Source of the DNA: Bin25 sp965221765
GTDB lineage: Bacteria > Bacteroidota > Bacteroidia > Flavobacteriales > Flavobacteriaceae
DNA length: 64,000 bases
Assembly (NCBI GenBank): GCA_965221765.1
Contig: OZ244911.1
Coordinates: 1,674,001 to 1,738,000 of the forward strand
Direction of reading: 5' to 3'
A model generated the notes under the pieces. The model worked only from the letters and a program-made list of their open reading frames with translations, ran no database searches and was not told the origin of the DNA. This document shows, in pieces, positions 28,068-36,444 of this stretch. Position 1 is the stretch's first letter. Each line of letters begins with the position of its first letter. The translations under genes and the position numbers were made by a program.

Positions 28068-28886
28068 TTAAGATTTTTCAAAATATTTTGAAAGAACTTC
28101 CTCAGAAACCCCAATGGAAGAAAACCCACCATCATTATACAGATTTTGAAGAGTTACTTTTTTGGTATAATCCGAAAAAAGCGACACGATGTACTGAGCA
28201 CAATCCATAGCCGTGGCATTTCCTAAAGGGGAATTAGCTTCTGCAAGATTTAAAAAAGCATCCAACCCTTTAACGCCTTTTCCTGCCGTTGTTGGAGTTG
28301 GAGACTGTGAAATGGTATTGACTCTAACTTTTTTTTCTTTTCCAAAATAATACCCAAAACTTCTAGCTACGGATTCTAAATAAGCTTTATTTTCAGCCAT
28401 ATCGCTGTAGTTTGGAAAAGTTTTTTGGGCAGCGATATAAGATAAAGCTAAAATACTTCCCCATTGGTTCATGGCATCTTGCTGATAAAGAGTATGTAAT
28501 ACCTTATGAAAGGATACGGCTGAAATATCCCACCCTTTGGTCAACCAGTCGTATTTTAGATTCGTATAATGTCTGTTTTTTCTAACATTGACAGACATTC
28601 CAATAGAATGTAGGACAAAATCGAGTTTAGACTCCAGTATTATAGTTGATTGCTCAATTAAAAGATTTAAATCTTCTAAACTAGTGGCATCGCATGCAAT
28701 GGTTTTTGAATTAGTTTTTTTAGCCAAGTCATTAATTGAGCCCATTCGAATTGCCAATGGTGAATTGGTCAATACAAATTGACCGCCAGCATCATGAATA
28801 GCAATAGCGGCATTCCATGCAATGGACTGGGCATCAAGAGCGCCAAAAATGATTCCTTTTTTCCCTTCTAAAATTTTATGTTTCAT
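28068..28886 (-). CDS. fabI: Enoyl-ACP reductase, FabI type
   Basis: NAD(P)H-dependent reductase closing each cycle of fatty acid elongation, SDR fold. GIIFGALDAQSIAWNAAIAI is the nucleotide-binding start; FVLHSIGMS follows; the catalytic Tyr-x6-Lys is in NYSDMAENKAYLES; RVNTISQSPTPTTAGKGV is the substrate-loop region. About 272 residues from ATG 28886 (a TTG two codons upstream is possible). It overlaps the recN stop by 11 bases, so it is co-transcribed with recN. Confidence 0.92.
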   Translation of the reverse strand: MKHKILEGKKGIIFGALDAQSIAWNAAIAIHDAGGQFVLTNSPLAIRMGSINDLAKKTNSKTIACDATSLEDLNLLIEQSTIILESKLDFVLHSIGMSVNVRKNRHYTNLKYDWLTKGWDISAVSFHKVLHTLYQQDAMNQWGSILALSYIAAQKTFPNYSDMAENKAYLESVARSFGYYFGKEKKVRVNTISQSPTPTTAGKGVKGLDAFLNLAEANSPLGNATAMDCAQYIVSLFSDYTKKVTLQNLYNDGGFSSIGVSEEVLSKYFEKS

Positions 28887-30552
28887 TGTCAATAAGATTA
28901 TGATTTAGTAATGCTTGAGCATGTTTTAAAGCGGTAGTAGTTACTTGATTACTTGAGAGCATGGAAGCTATTTCATCAATTCTCTGTTGTCGATTTAATT
29001 TTTTAATAATTGTTTTTGTAGAAGTTAGTTCACTTTGTTTATAAACTTTAAAGTGATGCTGACCAACGGCTGCAACTTGGGGTAGATGGGTTACGGTAAT
29101 GACTTGCATTTGGTTTGATAGAGTTAGCATAACATGAGCAACCGCATCTGCAATTTTACCTGATATACCGGTATCAATTTCATCAAAAACTACTGTTGGA
29201 AGATTTTTATAGCGAGAAATCACGGTTTTAAGTGCTAACATAATTCTTGATAACTCACCTCCTGAGACAACATTTTTGAGGGGCTTGTATGGACTTCCTC
29301 TATTAAGTTTTAATAAAAAGGTAAGGTTATCAATGCCGTTAGATTCGGGATGTTCTGTGGTATCAAAATCTATTTTTATTTTTAAATCTCCCAATCCCAT
29401 TTTTTGGGTCAATGTTTGAATTTCTCTAATCAATTGAACAGACTTTTTTTTTCTGTTTTCACTAAGTTTTGTTCCAAGTTGTTTTAATTGTTTATAGATT
29501 ATAACTTCTTTTGACTTCAGTGCTTTGATTTGAGTTTTAAATCGCTGAGCATTGTTTAACGATTCTCGTAATTCCTCTCTTTTTAGAATTAGTTGATCAA
29601 CCGATTGAACTCGGTGTTTTAGTTCAAGTTTGTTAATACGGTTTAAGTGTTCATTGATTTGGTTAATATCTTCATGATTAATTACCAAAGAATCAAGCTT
29701 TCTATGGAGTTCGATGGATAGCTCTTGTAGTTCAATTCTCAAGGTTGATACACTTTGGGAAAGATCACGAAATTGTTCTGAGTTTTTCGATGCAGAATCA
29801 ACATGGTTTTGCAATTCGAGCATTTGATTATTCAATCCATGAGGTTCATTTTCTAGCGTGTGAATAGCCCCCTGGATCCCATTTTGAATGTCTTCGAAAT
29901 AGATTAATTTGTTTAATTGAGATTCTAGTTGACTTTTTAAGTCAGAATGCAAATCGGCCTCTTGTAATTCTTGTAATAAAAATTCATTCAGTTCTAAAGA
30001 ATATTCATCCAAATTATTTTTAACCGTGAGTTGTTTTATGGATTTTTGAATGGTTTTGTAATGATCAAAAGTGGTTTGATATTGATGTTTTAGTTCAGAA
30101 TTTTGAGCAAAAGAATCTAGTATTAATAACTGTTGATCTTCTTGGAGTAAAGTTTGGGTTTTTCTTTGAGAATGGATATCAATCAACTGAACGCACAGGC
30201 TTTCTAAGATTGATAATTTTACTGGAGAATCATTGACAAATACTCTTGATTTCCCATGAGGATAAATTTCTCTTCGTACAATGGTTTGATCATCATACTC
30301 TAGATTATTTTCTTTGAAAAAGGGTATTAATTGTTTGTTTTGAATATCAAAAACGGCTTCGACAGTACATTTTTTAGACGTATTTTTAATCATAGTAGCA
30401 TCAGCCCTTTTCCCTGACACTAGGGACAATCCACCCAAAATAATTGATTTTCCAGAACCAGTTTGACCTGTAATACACGTCATGCCATTTGAAAAGTCGG
30501 CTTTGACATGCTCGATTAAAGCATAGTTTTCAATTTCTAAGCTGCAGAGCAA
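28876..30552 (-). CDS. recN: DNA repair protein RecN
   Basis: SMC-like ATPase acting in double-strand-break repair. The 558 residues show IENYALIEHVKADF and Walker A GQTGSGKSIILGGL at the N-terminus, a long coiled coil (about 150-360), and the C-terminal ABC half with signature VVSGGELSRIMLALK, Walker B PTVVFDEIDTGISG and VTHLPQVAAVGQHHF. The start is TTG 30552 (MLCSLEIENYAL), which matches the conserved N-terminus; a -7 box lies 21 bases upstream. Confidence 0.96.
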   Translation of the reverse strand: MLCSLEIENYALIEHVKADFSNGMTCITGQTGSGKSIILGGLSLVSGKRADATMIKNTSKKCTVEAVFDIQNKQLIPFFKENNLEYDDQTIVRREIYPHGKSRVFVNDSPVKLSILESLCVQLIDIHSQRKTQTLLQEDQQLLILDSFAQNSELKHQYQTTFDHYKTIQKSIKQLTVKNNLDEYSLELNEFLLQELQEADLHSDLKSQLESQLNKLIYFEDIQNGIQGAIHTLENEPHGLNNQMLELQNHVDSASKNSEQFRDLSQSVSTLRIELQELSIELHRKLDSLVINHEDINQINEHLNRINKLELKHRVQSVDQLILKREELRESLNNAQRFKTQIKALKSKEVIIYKQLKQLGTKLSENRKKKSVQLIREIQTLTQKMGLGDLKIKIDFDTTEHPESNGIDNLTFLLKLNRGSPYKPLKNVVSGGELSRIMLALKTVISRYKNLPTVVFDEIDTGISGKIADAVAHVMLTLSNQMQVITVTHLPQVAAVGQHHFKVYKQSELTSTKTIIKKLNRQQRIDEIASMLSSNQVTTTALKHAQALLNHNLIDNET

Positions 30553-30573
30553 TATTGATTATTTTGAGAATTG

Positions 30574-30581
30574 CAAAGATA
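30574..30581 (-). promoter_or_regulatory. Bacteroidota -7 promoter box for recN
   Basis: TATCTTTG on the minus strand matches TAnnTTTG, about 21 bases before the recN start, in the 43-base gap after the DUF4835 gene. The -33 box is not clear. Confidence 0.45.
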
Positions 30582-30595
30582 CTAGTCCAGACAGT

Positions 30596-31486
30596 TTATA
30601 AATTATTCCAAAGTTGACTCTCGCTAGGAAATATTCTATTTAATGATTCAATGACTGGTTTAGGAATAGGCATATTTCCATTGGATAAGATTTGATAGAT
30701 TTCTTGGTGTTTAATATCGATTAAAAGTTGAAAGAGCATTAGTCGGCTATTGATTTTAAAAATATCTTCAAAATCAAGGATAATATCAAATAATTGATTT
30801 AATCCGCGATGTGGATTGTCAACCAATTGATCCAAGACATTGCGATGGTATTGATAGAGTGCTTTGGCTCTAAACGCTTGTCCTATCTGAGTATCTAATT
30901 CTTGAATTAGTTGGTAGCGGTTTTTTTTATTAGGTTGTGGAAACCAACCATTTTGACCTTGAGACCGAGCCAGTCGCTGAATATATCGAGCTTGCCTTAA
31001 ATGAAATTGGCCACCCATTGCTGAAAAAGTATCCAAATCATAAGCCAAAACTAGATGACTATAAAAACTTAGGAGAGCCATTAATTCAGAAGTATAATTA
31101 TCGGTAGAATATCGAAAAGGGGTTTGACTTCGATATTCAAATTGAATATCCTGATCTAAATTGGAAAAAACTGGAGATGAATAATCCGCCCCGTATATTG
31201 GACGAAATGATTGAACCTGAAGGGTGCCACTGAACTGGTTGTTTCTAAAATCTTCAATGACAAATATAAAATTACAATGCACTTTTTCTTGAATTAAAAC
31301 CGTTTGATTCGTAAACCTTTGGGTATTGAGAAAAGTACTCACATGGGTCTGAAGTTCTTGAAATATTCTATTATTGGTTTGTTCTGTAAGTAATGAGTTA
31401 ACAACTACGGTTGCTCTAAGTTCTTGTGTATAGGAAGGAATATTTAAGCCAAGAAAAGATAATGAGAAAAAAAAATACCGTATCAA
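30596..31486 (-). CDS. DUF4835 family secreted protein
   Basis: Bacteroidota protein of unknown function that regularly lies between coaBC and recN, as here. The 296 residues start with a signal peptide (hydrophobic stretch ending SYTQ, cleavage near 20), then ELRATVVVNSLLTEQTNNRIF and IFVIEDFRNNQFSGTLQVQS, PVFSNLDQDIQFEYR, and the tail EIYQILSNGNMPIPKPVIE. No catalytic motif is visible. It overlaps the coaBC stop by four bases. Confidence 0.85.
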   Translation of the reverse strand: MIRYFFFSLSFLGLNIPSYTQELRATVVVNSLLTEQTNNRIFQELQTHVSTFLNTQRFTNQTVLIQEKVHCNFIFVIEDFRNNQFSGTLQVQSFRPIYGADYSSPVFSNLDQDIQFEYRSQTPFRYSTDNYTSELMALLSFYSHLVLAYDLDTFSAMGGQFHLRQARYIQRLARSQGQNGWFPQPNKKNRYQLIQELDTQIGQAFRAKALYQYHRNVLDQLVDNPHRGLNQLFDIILDFEDIFKINSRLMLFQLLIDIKHQEIYQILSNGNMPIPKPVIESLNRIFPSESQLWNNL

Positions 31487-32688
31487 ATCCTAGAGATAAT
31501 TTGATTAAAAATATCTTTTGCTACCTCAATTTTGTCTTTTAAAGGATATTCAGTTTTAGTAAAGTCTTTATGGATATATGTGATTTTGTTTTGTGAACTT
31601 TTAAAGCCAGCCCCTAGAACATTCAATGAATTCAATACGATGGCATCTAGTTTTTTGTTCACTATTTTCTTTTTGGCATTTTCTAATTCATTGTCAGATT
31701 CAAGAGCAAATCCTACTAGATGTTGATTCGTTTTATGAAGTCCAATAAATTGAAGAATATCTCTAGTGGGTTCTAGTGCAATATGGTCCAGCGTATGTTC
31801 TTTTTTGATTTTTGAATTCCAACAAATTTTGGGTTTGAAATCAGCAACGGCAGCTGCTGCAATGATAATATCCATTGATTGGTATTTGGATTTGCTTGCT
31901 TGAAACATCTCATCTGCTGATTGAATATTTATTATTTCTAGGTTTTGGTGTTCAAGCTTTAAATTAGTAGGTCCAGAAATCAATGTGATATGGGCTCCTA
32001 ACTGCAAAGCAACTTCAGCCAAACAATAGCCCATTTTACCTGAAGAATGATTACCGATATAACGAACAGGATCTATGGCTTCATAGGTTGGTCCAGCGGT
32101 AATCATAACCGTTTTATCTTTTAAGGGTTGGTTGTTAGTAAAAAAAAATTCAACGTCTTGAGCGATTTCTTGAGGTTCTAGCATTCTTCCCTTTCCATGG
32201 AGTCCACTAGCTAAAAATCCGTCACCCACATCAAGCACATGAATATCTTGTTTTACTAAGGAATCTAGATTATTTTGAGTTCTGGTATGAGCATACATAT
32301 CCAAATCCATGGCAGGTGCTATCATTACGGGGCATCTTGCTGATAAATAAGTGGCTAATAACAAATTATTACATCTACCATGTACCATGGAAGAAATAGT
32401 ATTAGCTGTCGCCGGAGCGATTAAAAATAAGTCGGCCCATTGTCCTAGTTCCACATGATTAATCCACCGTGGGTTATCAAATTTTGTTTCTGTAAATGAC
32501 CAATGAACTGAGTTATTAGAAAGTGTTGAAAGAGTTAGTGGAGTGACAAAATCTTTAGCTGCCGGAGTTAAAATGACTTTGACTTCGGCCCCCCTTTTAA
32601 TAAGACTGCGAACAATTAAGGGAGCTTTATAGGCGGCAATACCACCACTGATTCCCAGCAATATTTTTTTGCCGCCAAGGGAATTCAT
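31483..32688 (-). CDS. coaBC: Bifunctional phosphopantothenoylcysteine decarboxylase / synthetase
   Basis: Two coenzyme A steps in one protein of 401 residues. The N-terminal CoaC flavoprotein half (1-175) has KILLGISGGIAAYKAPLIVR, the active-site His in INHVELGQWADLFLIAPATA and APAMDLDMYAH. The C-terminal CoaB half shows VMITAGPTYEAIDPVRYIGN, HSSGKMGYCLAE and AAAVADFKPK. It overlaps rpoZ and the DUF4835 gene by four bases on each side: a tightly coupled operon. Confidence 0.96.
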   Translation of the reverse strand: MNSLGGKKILLGISGGIAAYKAPLIVRSLIKRGAEVKVILTPAAKDFVTPLTLSTLSNNSVHWSFTETKFDNPRWINHVELGQWADLFLIAPATANTISSMVHGRCNNLLLATYLSARCPVMIAPAMDLDMYAHTRTQNNLDSLVKQDIHVLDVGDGFLASGLHGKGRMLEPQEIAQDVEFFFTNNQPLKDKTVMITAGPTYEAIDPVRYIGNHSSGKMGYCLAEVALQLGAHITLISGPTNLKLEHQNLEIINIQSADEMFQASKSKYQSMDIIIAAAAVADFKPKICWNSKIKKEHTLDHIALEPTRDILQFIGLHKTNQHLVGFALESDNELENAKKKIVNKKLDAIVLNSLNVLGAGFKSSQNKITYIHKDFTKTEYPLKDKIEVAKDIFNQIISRI

Positions 32689-33011
32689 TCTTGAGCTGGC
32701 TCGTCTTCTTTAAAAAAAATTGAATCAGATTCCCATTCAGAAATTGCTAAAGAATGGGGTTTAGGTAACGCCTCATAATATTTTGAAACTTCGATTTGTT
32801 CTTTGTTTTCAAAGACCTCATCCAAAGAGTCTGTATAGGTTTCAAAATCCTTTAATTTTTCGGACAATTCAATTTTGATGTCTGAATTGATTTGTATGGC
32901 TCTTTTGGCAATAATAGAGACGGCTTTATAAATATTCCCTACGGGTTTTTCAATTAAATCTCGATTATAGGTTTTTGTAGTTAATTCAACTTTGAGTCGG
33001 TTGTAACGCAT
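32685..33011 (-). CDS. rpoZ: RNA polymerase omega subunit, Bacteroidota type
   Basis: Small RNA polymerase subunit that stabilises beta'. The 108 residues carry the lineage form of the domain: PVGNIYKAVSIIAKRAIQIN, the region that wraps the beta' tail, followed by the Bacteroidota-specific acidic tail with ENKEQIEVSKYYEALPKPHS. It lies between bamD and coaBC, its usual position in this phylum. Confidence 0.88.
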   Translation of the reverse strand: MRYNRLKVELTTKTYNRDLIEKPVGNIYKAVSIIAKRAIQINSDIKIELSEKLKDFETYTDSLDEVFENKEQIEVSKYYEALPKPHSLAISEWESDSIFFKEDEPAQE

Positions 33012-33036
33012 GATAATTAGTGATTAAGTATAAAAG

Positions 33037-33870
33037 TTATTCTGTGAGTTCGGCAATTTTAGTTTGATCATCGAGTGAAAGTTCTTGATTGACAATCTCC
33101 ATTTTTTCGTTTAAGTCTTCAATAAAAACACTTTCAGGATAATAACTGATAATAGAATTGTATTGGGATACCAAGTTATTTAGACGTTCTTGTTTTTTGC
33201 TTTCAACGCTATTGATGGCGATTTCATAGGAAGATAAAAATTTAAAATAAAGAGATTCTTCTCGAAAATTATTTCCAGGAAAAGAAGCAATAAAATTATC
33301 AAAAGAAGTTATTGCTGCATTATAATCTCGAATAGTATAATAGTTTTTAGAGATTTCAAATTCTTTTTTTTCTAATTTAATTTGAAGTTCGATAATAGCA
33401 TTATTGGCATCATCAGTAAACTCAGCATTTGGAAAATTATTGATAAAGAGTTGTAGTTTTTCAACGGCTTTATGGGTGTCTTCTTGATCTAAACTAAACT
33501 TAGGTGATAAATTATAATAACACATGGCTTCTTTGAAATAGGCTTCAATCAACTTTTGGCTTTGGGGATAAGATTGAATGAAATTTTCAAATTGATGCGC
33601 TGCTAAATAATAATCACCAGCATGATAATAAGAATCAGCATACAAAAAAACGACTCGTTCTGCTTGTGGAGTCCCCCGATATCTTGGAGCCGCTTGTTCA
33701 AATAATTTTGCGGCTTTTTTAAATTCCGATTGGTTGTACAAAATTTCGGCTTCTTTGTATTGTGCAGAACTATCACTCGATGACAGTAGTTTCTGAAAAT
33801 CACTGCATCCAAAGATTAAAATCACAGAAACTGAAAGAGAAAAAATCTTTGAAATTTCCAATAAACTCAT
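33037..33870 (-). CDS. bamD: Outer membrane protein assembly factor BamD
   Basis: TPR lipoprotein of the BAM complex that inserts beta-barrel proteins. From ATG 33870 (MSLLEIS) it has a lipoprotein signal ending in FGCSD and then about 255 residues of TPR-like helices (EILYNQSEFKKAAKLFEQAA, HAGDYYLAAHQFENFIQSYP, YFKEAMCYYNLSPKFSLDQ, INNFPNAEFTDDANNAI). Another start at 33903 would give an eleven-residue extension before the signal and is less likely. Lies between lpdA and rpoZ. Confidence 0.92.
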   Translation of the reverse strand: MSLLEISKIFSLSVSVILIFGCSDFQKLLSSSDSSAQYKEAEILYNQSEFKKAAKLFEQAAPRYRGTPQAERVVFLYADSYYHAGDYYLAAHQFENFIQSYPQSQKLIEAYFKEAMCYYNLSPKFSLDQEDTHKAVEKLQLFINNFPNAEFTDDANNAIIELQIKLEKKEFEISKNYYTIRDYNAAITSFDNFIASFPGNNFREESLYFKFLSSYEIAINSVESKKQERLNNLVSQYNSIISYYPESVFIEDLNEKMEIVNQELSLDDQTKIAELTE

Positions 33871-33899
33871 GGGGTAAAAATAAAAAACTAATGGCTTAA

Positions 33900-35288
33900 T
33901 CAAAGATGAATCACTTCGCCATAGGCATCGGCAACGGCTTCCATGATGCTTTCACTCAAGGTAGGGTGAGGATGAATAGCTTTTAGTATTTCATGCCCCG
34001 TGGTTTCCAACTTTCTTGCTATGACGGCTTCTGCGATTAAATCAGTGACGCCTTCCCCAATCATATGACATCCTAATAACTCTCCATATTTAGCATCAAA
34101 AATAACCTTAACAAAACCTTCTGGTTTTCCTGCTGATTGAGCTTTTCCAGAAGCAGAAAAAGGAAACTTTCCAATTTTTAACTCAAATCCTCTTTCTTTG
34201 GCTTGTAGTTCAGTCAATCCCACAGAAGCTACTTCTGGCAAACAGTATGTGCAACTTGGAACATTTCCGTAATCCAATGGCTCTGGATGATGCCCGGTAA
34301 TTTTTTCAACACAGAGAATCCCTTCGGCTGATGCTACATGAGCTAGTGCTGGTCCTTTGGTAATATCTCCAATGGCATAATAACCTGGAATATTGGTTTT
34401 ATAAAAATTATCAACCAAGATTTTATCGTTATCCACTACGATTCCCACCTCTTCTAATCCGATGTTTTCTATATTTGATTTAATACCAATCGCCGACAGC
34501 AAAACATCGGCTTTGATTTCTTTTTCTCCTTTGGGAGTTTTGATTTTAGCCGTTACCCCTTGTGTATTTGTTTTGACATCAAAAACTTCAGATTCTGTTA
34601 AAATTCCAATTCCTTTTTTAGAAAAGCTCTTTGATAATTGCTTTGATATATCAATATCTTCAACAGGAACAATACGATCTAAATATTCAACTAAAAAAAC
34701 TTTTGTTCCCAGTGAATTATAGAAAAAGGCAAATTCTACACCGATAGCCCCTGAACCGACCACAATCATGCTTTTAGGTTGTTGCCTTAATGACATGGCT
34801 TGTCGATATCCGATGATTTTTTCACCATCTTGTTTTAGTTGAGCGATTTCTCTAGATTGAGCTCCGGTAGCAATGATAATATTTGAAGCCGAAACTATTT
34901 GAGATTTTTTATTTTGAAGAATTTCTACTTTTTTGTTGGGCAATACTTTTCCATGACCTTTTAAAACAGTGATTTTATTTTTTTTCATTAAAAAGTTGAC
35001 GCCTTTACTCATGGTTTCAGCCACATGGCGACTTCGATTAATGATGGCGTCAAAATCTGAATGGTACTCTTTGATTTGAAAACCATAATCATTAGCCTGT
35101 TTTAAATACTCAAAAACTTGCGCTGATTTTAATAGTGCTTTTGTTGGAATACAGCCCCAATTGAGACAGACTCCTCCCAACTCTTCCTTTTCTATAATGG
35201 CAGTTTTTAAACCCAATTGGGAAGCACGAATAGCTGTGACATATCCTCCTGGTCCGCTTCCCAATACAATTAAATCATAGTCAGTCAT
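33900..35288 (-). CDS. lpdA: Dihydrolipoyl dehydrogenase
   Basis: E3 flavoprotein of the 2-oxoacid dehydrogenase complexes. The 462 residues show the FAD-binding start DLIVLGSGPGGYVTAIRASQ, the redox disulfide in GGVCLNWGCIPTKAL, an NAD-binding GSGAIGVEFAFFYNSLG, the second FAD motif YYAIGDITKGPALAHVAS and the catalytic His-Glu region AIHPHPTLSESIMEA. First gene of the lpdA-bamD-rpoZ-coaBC-DUF4835 run. Confidence 0.97.
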   Translation of the reverse strand: MTDYDLIVLGSGPGGYVTAIRASQLGLKTAIIEKEELGGVCLNWGCIPTKALLKSAQVFEYLKQANDYGFQIKEYHSDFDAIINRSRHVAETMSKGVNFLMKKNKITVLKGHGKVLPNKKVEILQNKKSQIVSASNIIIATGAQSREIAQLKQDGEKIIGYRQAMSLRQQPKSMIVVGSGAIGVEFAFFYNSLGTKVFLVEYLDRIVPVEDIDISKQLSKSFSKKGIGILTESEVFDVKTNTQGVTAKIKTPKGEKEIKADVLLSAIGIKSNIENIGLEEVGIVVDNDKILVDNFYKTNIPGYYAIGDITKGPALAHVASAEGILCVEKITGHHPEPLDYGNVPSCTYCLPEVASVGLTELQAKERGFELKIGKFPFSASGKAQSAGKPEGFVKVIFDAKYGELLGCHMIGEGVTDLIAEAVIARKLETTGHEILKAIHPHPTLSESIMEAVADAYGEVIHL

Positions 35289-35308
35289 GTTCTCTATATA
35301 AAGAGGTG

Positions 35309-35316
35309 CAAAATTA
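35309..35316 (-). promoter_or_regulatory. Bacteroidota -7 promoter box for lpdA
   Basis: TAATTTTG on the minus strand matches TAnnTTTG. A TTG lies 21 bases upstream. It is about 20 bases before the lpdA ATG and would drive the lpdA-bamD-rpoZ-coaBC operon. Confidence 0.55.
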
Positions 35317-35340
35317 AATAATCATAAGGTGTTTAAACAA

Positions 35341-35737
35341 TTAGTTTTTATGGACTAGTGAAGCGGAATTCACACAATATCTTTTTTTTGTTTGGGTTGG
35401 ACCATCATGAAATACATGACCTAAATGTATCCCACATCGACTGCAAATAATTTCAATTCGATTCATACCAAACGAAGTATCTTTTTGGTATACAATCGTA
35501 TTTTTTATAGATTGATCAAAACTTGGCCATCCACATCCACTATCAAATTTGTGAAGTGAATCAAAAAGTTCTTGCCCACATCCTTTACAAGTATACTTAC
35601 CGGGGGATTTATAATTGTTATATTTTCCTGAAAATGGGGGGGGGTTCCGTTCCTTTATTAATCAGAATGTGATATTCCGATTTCGAGAGTATCTTTTGCC
35701 AGTTTTTTTTAGATTTTGCTTTTGGAAAATCATTCAT
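35341..35737 (-). pseudogene. msrB: Second methionine-R-sulfoxide reductase gene, frameshifted at a C9/G9 run
   Basis: Methionine sulfoxide reductase B-like gene directly downstream of the intact msrB, whose stop it overlaps by eight bases (ATG 35737, MNDFPKAK). The frame reads to NKGTEPPP and is lost in nine C on the coding strand (35636-35644). With eight C it would continue as PFSGKYNNYKSPGKYTCKGC to the end. The downstream part keeps both zinc CxxC pairs (CKGCGQ, CSRCGI) and the catalytic Cys in RYCVNSAS. No signal peptide is seen, so it would be cytoplasmic. Only one lesion separates it from a working gene: phase variation or a recent mutation. Confidence 0.85.
35636..35644 (-). repeat. 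G9 (C9 on the coding strand) run in the downstream msrB
   Basis: Nine G on the plus strand at the GTEPPF position of MsrB. Eight, or five, would restore the reading frame to the conserved GTE-P-F-S-G-K segment. Confidence 0.9.
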
Positions 35738-36260
35738 CTGAACATGTTGGAATAAATTCTAAAGCAGCAGAATTAATACAATGTCTCATTCCGGTGGTTT
35801 CTTGTGGTCCATCATGGAATAAATGGCCCAAATGTCCACCACATTGACTGCATTTGAGCTCTACTCTTCGATAACCTAGCAAATAATCTTCGCCTAATTC
35901 TAAATTTTCTTCGATGCCCCGATCAAAAGAAGGCCAACCGGTACCAGAATTAAATTTATCTTTTGAATCATACAAAGCAGCCTGACAACCTGCACAATGA
36001 TAGGTTCCTTCTTCTTTATGGTCATTATACTTTCCGGTAAACGGTCGCTCAGTTCCTGCTGTTCTAAGGACATAGTATGCCTCTGGAGTTAAATCAGCTT
36101 TCCATTGAATTTCAGTTTTACTAATCGGATAGGCGGGTATTTTTTTATGGGATTCTTGTTTTTGGGCATTAATACATCCTTGGCACAAAAAAGAGGTAAT
36201 CACCAATAAAATAGAGCCCGATATTGAGTGTAAGTTGGGTTTCAACCAAAGTGATTTCAA
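35730..36260 (-). CDS. msrB: Peptide-methionine (R)-S-oxide reductase, predicted lipoprotein
   Basis: Repairs the R form of methionine sulfoxide in proteins. The 176 residues begin with a lipoprotein signal (LLVITSFLCQGC), so it probably works in the periplasm. The MsrB domain shows RTAGTERPFTGKYNDHKEEG, zinc CxxC pairs (CAGCQA, CSQCGG), GTGWPSFDRGI and the catalytic Cys in MRHCINSAALEFIP. It is followed by a frameshifted second copy. Confidence 0.95.
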   Translation of the reverse strand: MKSLWLKPNLHSISGSILLVITSFLCQGCINAQKQESHKKIPAYPISKTEIQWKADLTPEAYYVLRTAGTERPFTGKYNDHKEEGTYHCAGCQAALYDSKDKFNSGTGWPSFDRGIEENLELGEDYLLGYRRVELKCSQCGGHLGHLFHDGPQETTGMRHCINSAALEFIPTCSDE

Positions 36261-36444
36261 ATCAAAATTAAACTATTCCATAGTAGGACTAAATTCAATG
36301 GTCTATTACATCAAGAATAATCATAGCCGTACTAGTTGGCTCAAGAAATCTAATCATTTATTACTTTTGTAGCCAACAGTTTCCATAGTCCGTTGAGATT
36401 AAAATAAATTGGCTTTTATTGGAAAGATATTTGAATGATTCATT

